The notes beneath the pieces were generated by a model. The model did not search any database, had not been told where the DNA came from, and saw only the letters and a list, made by a program, of their open reading frames with translations. Shown here piece after piece: positions 46,953 to 56,802 of a DNA stretch of 64,000 nt (its first letter is position 1; every line of letters begins with the position of its first letter). The position numbers and the translations under genes are program-made. This DNA comes from Roseibacterium elongatum DSM 19469 (GTDB lineage Bacteria; Pseudomonadota; Alphaproteobacteria; Rhodobacterales; Rhodobacteraceae): NCBI RefSeq assembly GCF_000590925.1, contig NZ_CP004372.1, forward strand, positions 3,267,001 through 3,331,000, given 5' to 3'.

Positions 46953-49492
46953 AACGGCACGTCACCGGCCGCGTCCGCCGCCACCACGAACCGGCCGACC
47001 ACATGTTTTTCGCCGGCCTTGTCAAAGGCGATGCCCAGCTTGTCGCCCTCGACCGAGATCACCTCACCATAGCCGAATTTCTGGTGAAACACCCGGTCAC
47101 CCACGGAAAAGGCGCTGATCGCCTCGGCGTCGATGGTGACGTTCTTCGCCTCGGAAGGCTGGCGCATGCCGAACCGGCCCTGGTTCTGCTGCAGACGTTT
47201 CCAGCCGGGCGAGTTGTAGACATCGGCACGCGCCGCCTTTTCCTGCAGATCGCTGCCGCGCATCATCTCGGCCACGGGGCTGGCACTGGCCGCCATGCCG
47301 CCCTGATGACCGTATAGCCCCGGCGGAGTCAGAACCTCGACATGAGCCTCGGGTAGTTCGTCAATGAAGCGCGAGGGCAACTGGCTTTGCCATTGACCAT
47401 AGACGCGCCGGTTGCCCGCGAAGGAAATCGTACAAACCTTTTCGGCCCGCGTGATGCCGACATAGGCAAGGCGGCGCTCCTCCTCCAGGCCCTTCAGCCC
47501 CGACTCGTCCATCGAGCGTTGCGAGGGGAACAATCCATCCTCCCAGCCGGGCAGAAACACTGCCGGAAACTCCAGCCCCTTGGCGGCGTGGAGCGTCATG
47601 AGTGTCACTTTTGGCTCATGGTCGTCGGCCTCGTTATCCATGATCAGGCTGACGTGCTCGAGAAAGCCTTGAAGATTTTCGAAGGATTCAAGAGCCTTGA
47701 CGAGCTCCTTGAGGTTCTCCAACCGCCCCGGCGCCTCGGGCGTCTTGTCGTTTTGCCACATCGCCGTGTAGCCAGACTCATCCAGGATCACCTCGGCCAG
47801 TTCGATATGGCTCAGCGCGTCGATCGTTGGCCGGTCCTCTTCGATCAGGTCATCGACCGGGCCGACCTGCCGCAATCCGCCCTGCATCAAGGCGCGCCAA
47901 TGGCCGATCTGATCGACCAGCCGGGTCAACTCCTTCAGACCCTTGCCTGACAGCGCCTTGGTCTCGACCGCCAGACGCGCGCCGTCCAGCAGGCTGACAC
48001 CATTGGTGCGCGCCATCTTCTGGATCGTCGCCTGCGCCTTGTCGCCAAGCCCGCGCTTGGGCGTGTTCACGATCCGCTCGAAGGCGAGGTCATCATCGGG
48101 CGAGACGACGACGCGGAAATAGGCCATCGCATCGCGGATCTCCATCCGCTCGTAAAAGCGGGGGCCGCCGATCACGCGATACGGCAGTCCGATGGTCAGG
48201 AAGCGATCCTCGAAGGCCCGCATCTGGTGCGACGCACGAACGAGAATCGCGATGTCGTTGGGGCCTATCGGGTCCATCCCACGGGTGCCCTGGCCCATCG
48301 ACTCGATTTCTTCGCCGATCCAGCGCGCCTCTTCCTCGCCATCCCAATGGCCGATCAGGCGAACCTTTTCGCCGTCGTCCCCGTCGGTCCAAAGCGTTTT
48401 GCCCAGACGCCCCTTGTTGGCCTCGATCACACCCGAGGCGGCCGCAAGAATATGCCCGGTCGAGCGGTAATTCTGTTCCAGCCGCACCACCTTGGCGCCC
48501 GGAAAATCCTTTTCGAACCGCAGGATATTGCCCACCTCGGCCCCGCGCCAGCCATAGATCGACTGGTCGTCGTCGCCCACGCAGCAGATATTGGAATGCC
48601 CCTGCGCCAGCAGGCGCAGCCACAGGTACTGGGCGACGTTGGTATCCTGGTACTCGTCGACAAGGATGTAGCGGAACCAGCGCTGGTATTGCGCCAGCAG
48701 GTCGTCATTTTCCTGGAAGATGCGGATGACATGCAGCAACAGGTCGCCAAAATCGACGGCGTTCAACTCGCGCAGGCGGGTCTGGTATTGCGCATAGATA
48801 GTTGAGGCCATGATAATATGGCGCCCGACCGCACCACTATCGGGATTGCGGCGGGAAAATTCATATACATTCGGAGCTTCAGCCAAAGTCGACTGGTCGA
48901 AAATACGATCGCACCACAACTCCAAATCGTTGGCCGCCGGCACCTTATCAGGCGTCCATGCATTGTTCTTACACTGTTCAATAAATGAACTGACCCAGCG
49001 TGGCGGATGCCGCTTCTCATCAACCGAATTCACCGAGAGAAGGTTCTTCAGGACTCGCTTTTGGTCATCGGTATCGAGGATGGTAAAATTCGACTTGAGG
49101 CCCACCAGTTCGGCGTGCCGCCGCAAAAGCTTGGCGCAGATCGAATGGAACGTACCCAACCACGGCATCCCCTCGACGGCCTGCCCCATCAGCGCGCCGA
49201 TGCGGTTCTTCATCTCGCGCGCGGCCTTGTTGGTGAAGGTCACGGCCAGAACCTCGTTCGGGCGGGCCGTGCCGGTCGCCAGCAGATGCGCGATCCGCGC
49301 GGTCAGGGCCTTGGTCTTGCCGGTGCCCGCGCCGGCCAGCATCAGCACCGGCCCCTCCATCTGTTCGACCGCCTCGCGTTGCGCGGGGTTCAACCCGTCC
49401 AGATGCGGCATGGCGCGCGCCGCCATCGCGCGCGCGGACAGGGACGCGGCCGAGGCCGCCTCGAAGGCGTCGGAATCGTCGAAACTGCTCAT
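46949..49492 (-). CDS. uvrD: UvrD/PcrA-type ATP-dependent DNA helicase
   Basis: SF1A 3'-5' helicase for excision and mismatch repair. 847 residues. Motifs: Q-motif LNPAQREAVEQ, Walker A LAGAGTGKTKAL, TFTNKAAREM, TFHSICAKLLRRH, DEYQDTN (about 277), DDDQSIYGWRGAE, QNYRST, TLMTLHAAKGLEFPAVF, EEERRLAYVGITRA. The C-terminus has a Tudor-like RNAP-interaction module (FSVGDRVFHQKFGYGEVISVEGDKLGIAFD). The segment 48785-49080 is markedly AT-richer than the rest and encodes about 35 extra residues in subdomain 1B (ELWCDRIFDQSTL ... NVYEFSRRNPDSG), suggesting a recombined patch. Confidence 0.95.
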   Translation of the reverse strand: MSSFDDSDAFEAASAASLSARAMAARAMPHLDGLNPAQREAVEQMEGPVLMLAGAGTGKTKALTARIAHLLATGTARPNEVLAVTFTNKAAREMKNRIGALMGQAVEGMPWLGTFHSICAKLLRRHAELVGLKSNFTILDTDDQKRVLKNLLSVNSVDEKRHPPRWVSSFIEQCKNNAWTPDKVPAANDLELWCDRIFDQSTLAEAPNVYEFSRRNPDSGAVGRHIIMASTIYAQYQTRLRELNAVDFGDLLLHVIRIFQENDDLLAQYQRWFRYILVDEYQDTNVAQYLWLRLLAQGHSNICCVGDDDQSIYGWRGAEVGNILRFEKDFPGAKVVRLEQNYRSTGHILAAASGVIEANKGRLGKTLWTDGDDGEKVRLIGHWDGEEEARWIGEEIESMGQGTRGMDPIGPNDIAILVRASHQMRAFEDRFLTIGLPYRVIGGPRFYERMEIRDAMAYFRVVVSPDDDLAFERIVNTPKRGLGDKAQATIQKMARTNGVSLLDGARLAVETKALSGKGLKELTRLVDQIGHWRALMQGGLRQVGPVDDLIEEDRPTIDALSHIELAEVILDESGYTAMWQNDKTPEAPGRLENLKELVKALESFENLQGFLEHVSLIMDNEADDHEPKVTLMTLHAAKGLEFPAVFLPGWEDGLFPSQRSMDESGLKGLEEERRLAYVGITRAEKVCTISFAGNRRVYGQWQSQLPSRFIDELPEAHVEVLTPPGLYGHQGGMAASASPVAEMMRGSDLQEKAARADVYNSPGWKRLQQNQGRFGMRQPSEAKNVTIDAEAISAFSVGDRVFHQKFGYGEVISVEGDKLGIAFDKAGEKHVVGRFVVAADAAGDVPF

Positions 49493-49595
49493 GGTCTCAC
49501 GATATAGGTCTTCGACGCCGCGTTAAAGCTTTGTTCGCAGATTGTTCCATCCAAAGCGATCTGGACAAATCCTGCGCCAGGGTGTTGCTGGCTCC

Positions 49596-50744
49596 ATGGA
49601 CCTGCACAGCCGTTACCCCGCCCTGTCCGACCTCAAGGCGCGCGCGCGTCGCCGCATTCCGCATTTCGTCTGGGAATACCTCGACAGCGCCACCGGGTCC
49701 GAGAGCGTCCCGCGCCGGAATCGGCAAGCGCTGGAAAAGGTCCTGTTCCGCCCCGCCGCGTTGCGGGGCGAGGTGACGCCCGATCTGTCCACGCGGTTTC
49801 TCGGCCGCGACTACCCCGTGCCCTTCGGCATCGCCCCCTTGGGCATGTCCGGCCTGATCTGGCCCGAGGCCGAACGCCTGCTGGCGCGCCACGCGGCCCG
49901 CGCGGGCATTCCCTATGGCCTGTCCACCGTGGCCACGCGCACGCCCGACGAGATGGCGGGCCATATCGGCGATCAGGGCTGGTTCCAGATGTATCCGCCC
50001 AAATCCCCCGAGATCCGCGACGACATGCTGCGCCGCGCGCGCGAGGCCGGGTTTCACACGCTGGTCCTGACCGTTGACGTGCCCGCCGCCAGCCGTCGCG
50101 AGCGGCAGACCCGCGGCGGGCTGGTGCAGCCGCCGCGCCTGACCCCGCGGCTTGCGCTACAGGTGGCGCGCTGCCCGGCCTGGGCCATGGGCATTCAGGC
50201 CAGCGGCATGCCGCGCATGCGCCTGATGGACAGTTATGCCGATCAGGCCGCCAAGGGTCCCCTGCCCTCGACCGCGCATGTGGGCTACCTGCTGCGCGCC
50301 GCGCCCGACTGGGGCTATGTCGCCGCGCTGCGCGCGCGGTGGGACGGGGCGCTGGTTCTCAAAGGGGTCATGGAGGCCGAGATCGCCGCCCGCGCGCAGG
50401 CGGAAGGCGTCGATGCCGTCTGGGTCTCGAACCACGGCGGGCGGCAGTTCGACGGCGCCCCCGCCGCCATCGATGTGCTGCCCGAGATCCGCGCCGCAAC
50501 CGATCTGCCCCTGATCTTCGACAGCGGGATCGAGGGCGGCCTCGACATTCTGCGGGCGCTGGCGATGGGGGCGCAGTTCGTGATGATGGGCCGGGCCTGG
50601 CACTATGCGCTGGGGGCTTTGGGGCGCGCCGGGCCGGGACATCTGCACGAGATCCTGAGCCGGGACATGACCTCGAACATGGCGCAGATCGGGGCCGCGA
50701 CACTGGCCGATATCGCCCGCCGGGGCATCGACCCCGCGCGCTGA
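49596..50744 (+). CDS. FMN-dependent alpha-hydroxy-acid oxidizing protein (LldD-like)
   Basis: A 382-residue TIM-barrel flavoenzyme of the L-lactate dehydrogenase / glycolate oxidase family, oxidising a 2-hydroxy acid to a 2-oxo acid. ATG 49596 (MDLHSRYPALSDLKARARRRIP). Motifs: FGIAPLGMSGLIWPEAE, FQMYPPKS, LTVDVPAASRRERQTRGG, ALVLKGVME, VSNHGGRQFDGAPAAIDVL (active-site His and Arg), FDSGIEGGLDILRALAMGAQFVMMGR. Exact substrate not determinable. It diverges from uvrD and is followed by pyc. Confidence 0.92.
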   Translation: MDLHSRYPALSDLKARARRRIPHFVWEYLDSATGSESVPRRNRQALEKVLFRPAALRGEVTPDLSTRFLGRDYPVPFGIAPLGMSGLIWPEAERLLARHAARAGIPYGLSTVATRTPDEMAGHIGDQGWFQMYPPKSPEIRDDMLRRAREAGFHTLVLTVDVPAASRRERQTRGGLVQPPRLTPRLALQVARCPAWAMGIQASGMPRMRLMDSYADQAAKGPLPSTAHVGYLLRAAPDWGYVAALRARWDGALVLKGVMEAEIAARAQAEGVDAVWVSNHGGRQFDGAPAAIDVLPEIRAATDLPLIFDSGIEGGLDILRALAMGAQFVMMGRAWHYALGALGRAGPGHLHEILSRDMTSNMAQIGAATLADIARRGIDPAR

Positions 50745-50901
50745 CCGACCGATTTGGGGCATCGTCGCGCGCGCCGCAATGTGCACCGCAGCATGCAGTC
50801 AATTCAGGGATTTGGCCCGATCTTGCGGCCTCTAATCAGTTGCCCACAGCCGTCACGCGGCTTACACATTTCGCAACTGCGAGACGGAGGCCTGCCCGCA
50901 C

Positions 50902-53900
50902 ATGACCGAATTTCAGAAAATCCTCATCGCGAACCGCGGTGAAATCGCGATCCGCGTCATGCGTGCCGCCAACGAGCTGGGCAAGCGCACCGTTGCCATC
51001 TACGCCGATGAAGACAAACTCAGCCTGCACCGGTTCAAGGCGGATGAGGCCTACAAGATCGGCGAGGGACTTGGCCCCGTCGCCGCCTATCTGTCGATTC
51101 CCGAGATCATCCGCGTGGCCAAGATGTCGGGTGCCGATGCCATCCATCCCGGTTATGGCCTGCTGTCGGAAAACCCCGATTTCGTCGATGCCTGCGCCGA
51201 GGCCGGGATCACCTTCATCGGCCCCAAGGCCGAAACCATGCGCAAGCTGGGCGACAAGGCCAGCGCGCGCAAGGTCGCCATCGAGGCCGGTGTGCCGGTC
51301 ATCCCCACCACCGAGGTGCTGGGCGACGACATGGACGCCATCCGCGCCGAGGCCGAGGCGATCGGCTTTCCGCTGATGCTCAAGGCCAGCTGGGGCGGCG
51401 GCGGTCGCGGCATGCGCCCGATCTTCAATGCGGACGAGTTGGAGGAAAAGGTGCTGGAAGGCCGGCGCGAGGCCGAGGCGGCCTTCGGCAATGGCGAGGG
51501 ATATCTGGAAAAGATGATCACCCGCGCCCGCCATGTCGAGGTTCAGATCCTCGGCGACAAGGAAGGGAATATCTACCACCTCTACGAGCGCGACTGTTCG
51601 GTGCAGCGCCGCAACCAGAAGGTCGTCGAACGCGCCCCCGCCCCCTATCTTTCCGAGACTCAGCGCGAAGAGATCTGCCGCCTGGGCAAGAAGATCTGCG
51701 AGCATGTGAATTACGAATGCGCGGGCACGGTCGAGTTCCTGATGGATATGGATACCGGCGCCTTCTACTTCATCGAGGTGAATCCCCGCGTGCAGGTGGA
51801 ACACACCGTCACCGAGGAAGTGACCGGCATCGACATCGTGCGCGCCCAGATCCTGATCGCCGAGGGGAAGTCGCTGACCACCGCAACTGGCGTCGCCAGC
51901 CAGTATGACGTGGCGCTGGACGGGCACGCGATCCAGTGCCGCGTCACGACCGAGGACCCGACCAACAATTTCATCCCCGATTATGGCCGCATCACCGCCT
52001 ATCGCGGGGCCACCGGCATGGGCATCCGCCTTGATGGCGGCACCGCTTATTCGGGCGCCGTCATCACCCGCTACTATGACAGCCTGCTGGAAAAGGTCAC
52101 CGCCTGGGCCCCCACCCCCGAGGCCGCGATCGCCCGCATGGACCGCGCCCTGCGCGAGTTCCGCATCCGCGGGGTCAGCACCAATATCGACTTCGTCATC
52201 AACCTGCTGAAACACCCCACCTTCCTGAACTACCAGTACACGACCAAGTTCATCGACGAGACCGAGGAACTGTTCGATTTCCGCCCGCGCCGCGACCGGG
52301 CCACGCGCATCCTGCGCTACATCGCCGACATCACCGTCAACGGGCACCCCGAAACCGCGGGCCGGCCCCTGCCCCCGGCCGAGGCCAAACCGCCCAAACC
52401 GCCCGCGCTGCGGGTCGAGACACCCCCCGCCGGCACGCTGCAGCTGCTCGAGGACAAGGGCGCCAAGGCCGTCGCCGACTGGATGAAGGCGCAGGAACGC
52501 CTGCTGATCACCGACACGACCATGCGTGACGGGCACCAGTCGCTTTTGGCCACGCGGATGCGCTCGATCGACATGATCAAGGCCGCGCCGGCCTATGCCG
52601 CCAACCTGCCCGAGTTGTTCAGCGTCGAATGCTGGGGCGGCGCGACCTTCGACGTGGCCTACCGCTTCTTGCAGGAATGCCCGTGGCAGCGCCTGCGCGA
52701 CATCCGCGCGGCCATGCCCAACATCATGACGCAGATGCTGCTGCGCGCCTCGAACGGGGTCGGTTACACCAACTACCCCGACAACGTGGTGCAGGGCTTC
52801 GTGGCGCAGGCCGCCGATAGCGGCGTCGACATTTTTCGCGTGTTCGATAGCCTCAACTGGGTCGAGAACATGCGCGTCGCGATGGATGCCGTGGTCGAGA
52901 CCGGCAAGATCTGCGAAGGCACGATCTGTTACACCGGCAACGTGCTGGACCCGGACCGCGCCAAGTATGACGTGAAATACTATGTCGACATGGCGAAGGA
53001 ACTGGAAAAGGCCGGCGCGCATATTCTGGGCCTCAAGGACATGGCGGGCCTGCTGAAACCCGCCGCGGCCGAGGTGCTGATCCCCGCCCTGAAGGATGCG
53101 GTCGATCTGCCGATCCATTTCCACACGCATGATACGGCGGGCGTGGCCTCGGGGACGATCCTGGCCGCGGCGCGCGCGGGTGTGGATGCCGTCGATTGCG
53201 CAATGGATGCGCTGTCGGGCAACACCAGCCAGGCGACGCTTGGCACCGTGGTCGAGGCGCTGCGCCACACCGACCGCGACACCGGCCTCGACATCGCGGC
53301 GATCCGCGAGATCAGCGACTACTGGGAGCAGGTCCGCACCCATTACGCGGCCTTCGAGTCGGGGCTGCAGGCGCCCGCCTCCGAGGTGTATCTGCACGAA
53401 ATGCCGGGCGGTCAGTTCACCAACCTCAAGGCGCAGGCGCGGTCCATGGGCCTCGAGGAACGCTGGCACGAGGTCGCCCAGACCTATGCCGACGTGAACC
53501 AGATGTTCGGTGATATCGTCAAGGTGACGCCGTCGTCCAAGGTCGTGGGCGACATGGCGCTGATGATGGTGAGCCAGGGTCTGACCCGCGACGATGTCGA
53601 GGATCCCGGGAAAGAGGTCGCCTTTCCCGACAGCGTGATCGACATGATGCGCGGAAATCTGGGCCAGCCCCCGGGCGGGTTCCCGGCCCCGATCGTCGCC
53701 AAGGTGCTGAAGGGCGACAAACCCCTGACCGACCGCCCAGGCAAGCATTTGGCCCCCGTCGATCTGGATCAGACCCGCTTGGATCTGGAAACGCAGCTGG
53801 ACACGCCGATCGATGGCGAGGACCTGATGGGATATCTGATGTATCCCAAGGTCTTCACCGACTACACCATGCGCCACAAGGAATACGGCCCGGTGCGCAC

Positions 53901-54345
53901 CCTGCCGACGAAGACCTTCTTCTACGGGATGGAACCCGGCGAAGAGATCGAGGCCGAGATCGACCCCGGCAAGACGCTGGTGATCCAGCTTCAGGCGGTC
54001 GGTGAGACAACGGATGACGGCGAGGTGAAGGTCTTTTTCGAGCTGAACGGCCAGCCCCGCACCATCCGTGTGCCCAACCGCAAGGCCGCGGCGACCCAGG
54101 CCAAGCGTCCCAAGGCCGAGGCGGGCAACCCCGCTCATCTGGGCGCTCCCATGCCCGGCGTCGTCGCCTCGATTTCGGTCACGGCGGGCCAGGTGGTCAA
54201 GCAGGGCGACCTGCTGCTGACCATTGAGGCGATGAAGATGGAAACCGGGATCCACGCGGAAAACGATGCGGTTGTGAAGGCGGTTCACGTCACCGCCGGC
54301 GGCCAGATCGATGCCAAGGACCTGTTGGTCGAATTCGAGGCCTGA
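50902..54345 (+). CDS. pyc: Pyruvate carboxylase
   Basis: Biotin enzyme making oxaloacetate from pyruvate, bicarbonate and ATP (anaplerosis). 1147 residues in one chain. Biotin carboxylase domain about 1-460 (ILIANRGEIAIRVMRAANELG, ATP-grasp loop ASWGGGGRGMR, FIEVNPRVQVEHTVTEE). Carboxyltransferase about 535-800 (TDTTMRDGHQSLLATRMR, HFHTHDTAGVASG). Tetramerisation domain follows, then BCCP with biotinyl-lysine in EAMKMET at about residue 1112. Full normal length, no frameshift. A GGAGG-like site precedes ATG 50902. Confidence 0.98.
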   Translation: MTEFQKILIANRGEIAIRVMRAANELGKRTVAIYADEDKLSLHRFKADEAYKIGEGLGPVAAYLSIPEIIRVAKMSGADAIHPGYGLLSENPDFVDACAEAGITFIGPKAETMRKLGDKASARKVAIEAGVPVIPTTEVLGDDMDAIRAEAEAIGFPLMLKASWGGGGRGMRPIFNADELEEKVLEGRREAEAAFGNGEGYLEKMITRARHVEVQILGDKEGNIYHLYERDCSVQRRNQKVVERAPAPYLSETQREEICRLGKKICEHVNYECAGTVEFLMDMDTGAFYFIEVNPRVQVEHTVTEEVTGIDIVRAQILIAEGKSLTTATGVASQYDVALDGHAIQCRVTTEDPTNNFIPDYGRITAYRGATGMGIRLDGGTAYSGAVITRYYDSLLEKVTAWAPTPEAAIARMDRALREFRIRGVSTNIDFVINLLKHPTFLNYQYTTKFIDETEELFDFRPRRDRATRILRYIADITVNGHPETAGRPLPPAEAKPPKPPALRVETPPAGTLQLLEDKGAKAVADWMKAQERLLITDTTMRDGHQSLLATRMRSIDMIKAAPAYAANLPELFSVECWGGATFDVAYRFLQECPWQRLRDIRAAMPNIMTQMLLRASNGVGYTNYPDNVVQGFVAQAADSGVDIFRVFDSLNWVENMRVAMDAVVETGKICEGTICYTGNVLDPDRAKYDVKYYVDMAKELEKAGAHILGLKDMAGLLKPAAAEVLIPALKDAVDLPIHFHTHDTAGVASGTILAAARAGVDAVDCAMDALSGNTSQATLGTVVEALRHTDRDTGLDIAAIREISDYWEQVRTHYAAFESGLQAPASEVYLHEMPGGQFTNLKAQARSMGLEERWHEVAQTYADVNQMFGDIVKVTPSSKVVGDMALMMVSQGLTRDDVEDPGKEVAFPDSVIDMMRGNLGQPPGGFPAPIVAKVLKGDKPLTDRPGKHLAPVDLDQTRLDLETQLDTPIDGEDLMGYLMYPKVFTDYTMRHKEYGPVRTLPTKTFFYGMEPGEEIEAEIDPGKTLVIQLQAVGETTDDGEVKVFFELNGQPRTIRVPNRKAAATQAKRPKAEAGNPAHLGAPMPGVVASISVTAGQVVKQGDLLLTIEAMKMETGIHAENDAVVKAVHVTAGGQIDAKDLLVEFEA

Positions 54346-54537
54346 CACCGCCTTGGCCTGAGGGGCGGCGCAGGTTGCACGCCAAGGGGCCCCCATCCGG
54401 CTGCGGGGCCCGGTGCCGCGCCTGCGCGGCCCCGAGGCGCGGCGCTTGCTGACGGATCGGGCTGAGGAAGCCCCCATTTGCACCAGGGATGGCGCGGGGC
54501 CAATCAATGCGCGTCGTCGCCCCCCGCTCGGCGACGC

Positions 54538-55807
54538 TCAGGCTGGCGTAACCTCAGGCTCGGTCGCGGTCAGTCGCCCGGCGGCAAGCGCGGAGAGCGC
54601 CACCATAAGCGTCGCGGTGCCGAGCATGAGGGGCAGACCGCCGATCTGATAGGTCAGGCCGGACAGAACCGTCCCGAGCAGTCGCCCGCCCGCATTCGCC
54701 ATGTAGTAAAACCCCACATCCATCGTGACGCGCTCGGCCTTGGTAAAGGCGAGGATCAGGTAGGAATGAAGGGCCGAGTTCACCGCGAAAACCGCGCCGA
54801 AGACCAGCAGCCCCGCCACCAGAACGGCTGTCAGCCAAGGCTGCGGCGCGCCGAAGGCGATGGCCGCCGCGGTCAGGGTCGCGGGAATGGCCGCCAGCGC
54901 CCAGGCCCAGCCGCGGGCCTTGCCCACAAGATCGCGCTCGGGGGTGGTCGCCGCGCGCAGGACGCGCGGGGCCGAGGCCTGCACGGCGCCGTAGAGGATG
55001 ATCAAAAGCGCCATGAAGGTGCCGATCATGAAGAACGCGGCGCGATTGCCCTCGGTCGTGCCGTCTGACAGCACCGCATAGAAATAGATCGGGATGCCGA
55101 CCACGAACCACACGTCCCGTGCGCCGAACAGGAAGACCCGCGCCGCCGAGAGCCAGTTGACATTCGCGGATTTGGAGAAGACCTCGGAGAATTTCGCGCC
55201 CTTGCGCCCCTTGGGCAGGCCGGACGGCATGGCGATCAGCACCAGGGCGAGGATCGCGGCCAGAACAGCCGCCATCACCAGCACGGCCCAGACGAACCCG
55301 ATGGTCGCCAGCAGCCCCGCGCCGAGAAGGAACCCCAGCCCCTTCACGGCGTTCTTCGACCCCGTCAGGATGGCGACCCAGCGAAACAGCCCGCCATTTC
55401 CAGCCGGCGCAAGGATCTTGACCGCCGATTTCGAGGACATCTTGGCGAGATCCTTGGCAACGCCGCTCGCGCCCTGGACGACCATCACGAAGGCGACAGA
55501 AAGGCCGACGGCCCAGCCCGGATCGAGCTGCGCCAGCGCAATCAGCGCCAGGACCTGCAACCCCAGGCCCCGCATAAAGGGTCGAGGTCAGCCCGAAGCG
55601 CGCCGCGATCCACCCGGCCGACAGGTTCGTGACCATGCCCGCGACCTCGTAGAGCACGAACAGATAGGCAAGCTGCACCGGCGAGAAGCCGAGCGTGTGG
55701 AAATGCAGCAGCACCAGCATGCGCAGTGCGCCGTCCGTCAGCATGAACGCCCAATAGGACGCCGTAACGGCCATATAGGCGGACAGGCCCTCGGGACGCT
55801 GGCTCAC
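54538..55807 (-). CDS. arsJ: Organoarsenical efflux permease ArsJ (one apparent frameshift)
   Basis: MFS-type permease that exports 1-arseno-3-phosphoglycerate. GTG 55807 overlaps the GAPDH stop (GTGA). The first frame reads [27 protein letters not shown] and [30 protein letters not shown]. Then one extra base in GGGGCC (55566-55571) moves the true frame to [21 protein letters not shown] and on to the end ([16 protein letters not shown]). Corrected length 422 residues, normal for ArsJ. The companion GAPDH and ArsR-ArsC fusion strengthen the call. The 190 bp to pyc contain no gene. Confidence 0.9.
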
Positions 55808-56802
55808 AACGACGCCCCGACCATCAGCGCGACATCGACGAGACGGTGCGCATACCCCATCTCGTTGTCGTACCAGGCATAAATCTTCACCTGCGTGCCG
55901 TTCACCACCATGGTCGAGGGCGCATCCACGATGGCCGACCTTGGGTCGTTCGCATAATCGGCGGATACAAGCGGGCGCTCCTCGTAGCCCAGGATGCCGT
56001 TCAGCGGCCCCTCGGCGGCGGCCTTGAACAGCGCGTTGACCTCCTCGACGGTCGTCGGCCGTTCCACCTCGAAGACGCAATCGGTGATCGACGCGTTCAA
56101 CAGTGGCACCCGCACCGCATGGCCATTCAGTCGGCCCGTCAACTCGGGATAGATCAGCGTGATCGCCGTCGCCGACCCGGTCGTTGTCGGGATCAGCGAG
56201 TTGAGCGCCGAACGTGCGCGGCGCAGGTCCTTGGCGGGGCGGTCGACGATGGTCTGGGTATTCGTCACGTCGTGGATCGTGGTGATCGAGCCGTGGCGGA
56301 TGCCGATGGCTTCGTGCAGAACCTTCACCACCGGCGCGAGGCAGTTCGTGGTGCAGGAGGCCGCCGTCACGATGCCATGGACCGCTGGGTCGTAAACCTC
56401 GTGGTTCACGCCGTAGACGATGTTCGCGGTGGGCCCATCCTTGACCGGGGCCGATACCACCACCTTTTTGACGCCGGCCGCGAAATAGGGGGCGAGCCTG
56501 GCCTCGGTCTTGAAGGCACCCGTGCAGTCGATGACCACATCGACGCCGTCCAGCGGCAAGGCCGACAGGTCCCGCGTGCCCACGAACGGCAGGCGCACCC
56601 CGTCGATGGTGACGCTGTCGGCATCATGGTCGAACGCGGCCCCCCATCGCCCATGTACCGTGTCGAATTCCAGCAGATGCGCATGCATGGCCGGATCCCC
56701 CAGCGCATCGTTGATCCAGGCCATATGTGCGCCGCGCTCGAGAAGCGGTCTGAGCGCCAGCTTGCCGATCCGGCCAAGGCCGTTGAGAGCGTAAACGGTC
56801 AT
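55804..56802 (-). CDS. ArsJ-associated glyceraldehyde-3-phosphate dehydrogenase
   Basis: A 332-residue GAPDH from ATG 56802 ([20 protein letters not shown]). Catalytic cysteine in [19 protein letters not shown] fold [10 protein letters not shown]; substrate block [24 protein letters not shown]-terminal [19 protein letters not shown]. In characterised ars systems such a GAPDH uses arsenate in place of phosphate to make 1-arseno-3-phosphoglycerate, which ArsJ exports. The ATG overlaps the ArsR-ArsC stop (ATGA). The N-terminal part of the open frame above 56802 is out of family and rejected. Confidence 0.93.
   Translation of the reverse strand: MTVYALNGLGRIGKLALRPLLERGAHMAWINDALGDPAMHAHLLEFDTVHGRWGAAFDHDADSVTIDGVRLPFVGTRDLSALPLDGVDVVIDCTGAFKTEARLAPYFAAGVKKVVVSAPVKDGPTANIVYGVNHEVYDPAVHGIVTAASCTTNCLAPVVKVLHEAIGIRHGSITTIHDVTNTQTIVDRPAKDLRRARSALNSLIPTTTGSATAITLIYPELTGRLNGHAVRVPLLNASITDCVFEVERPTTVEEVNALFKAAAEGPLNGILGYEERPLVSADYANDPRSAIVDAPSTMVVNGTQVKIYAWYDNEMGYAHRLVDVALMVGASL

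Noticed and set aside
50836..54507. 1223-codon open frame antisense to pyc
   Set aside because: It is the GC-driven mirror of a well-conserved gene; its translation is Gly/Asp/His/Ala-rich without any family motif. The long antisense frames at 33802-36771, 42468-44840 and 60433-62820 are rejected for the same reason.
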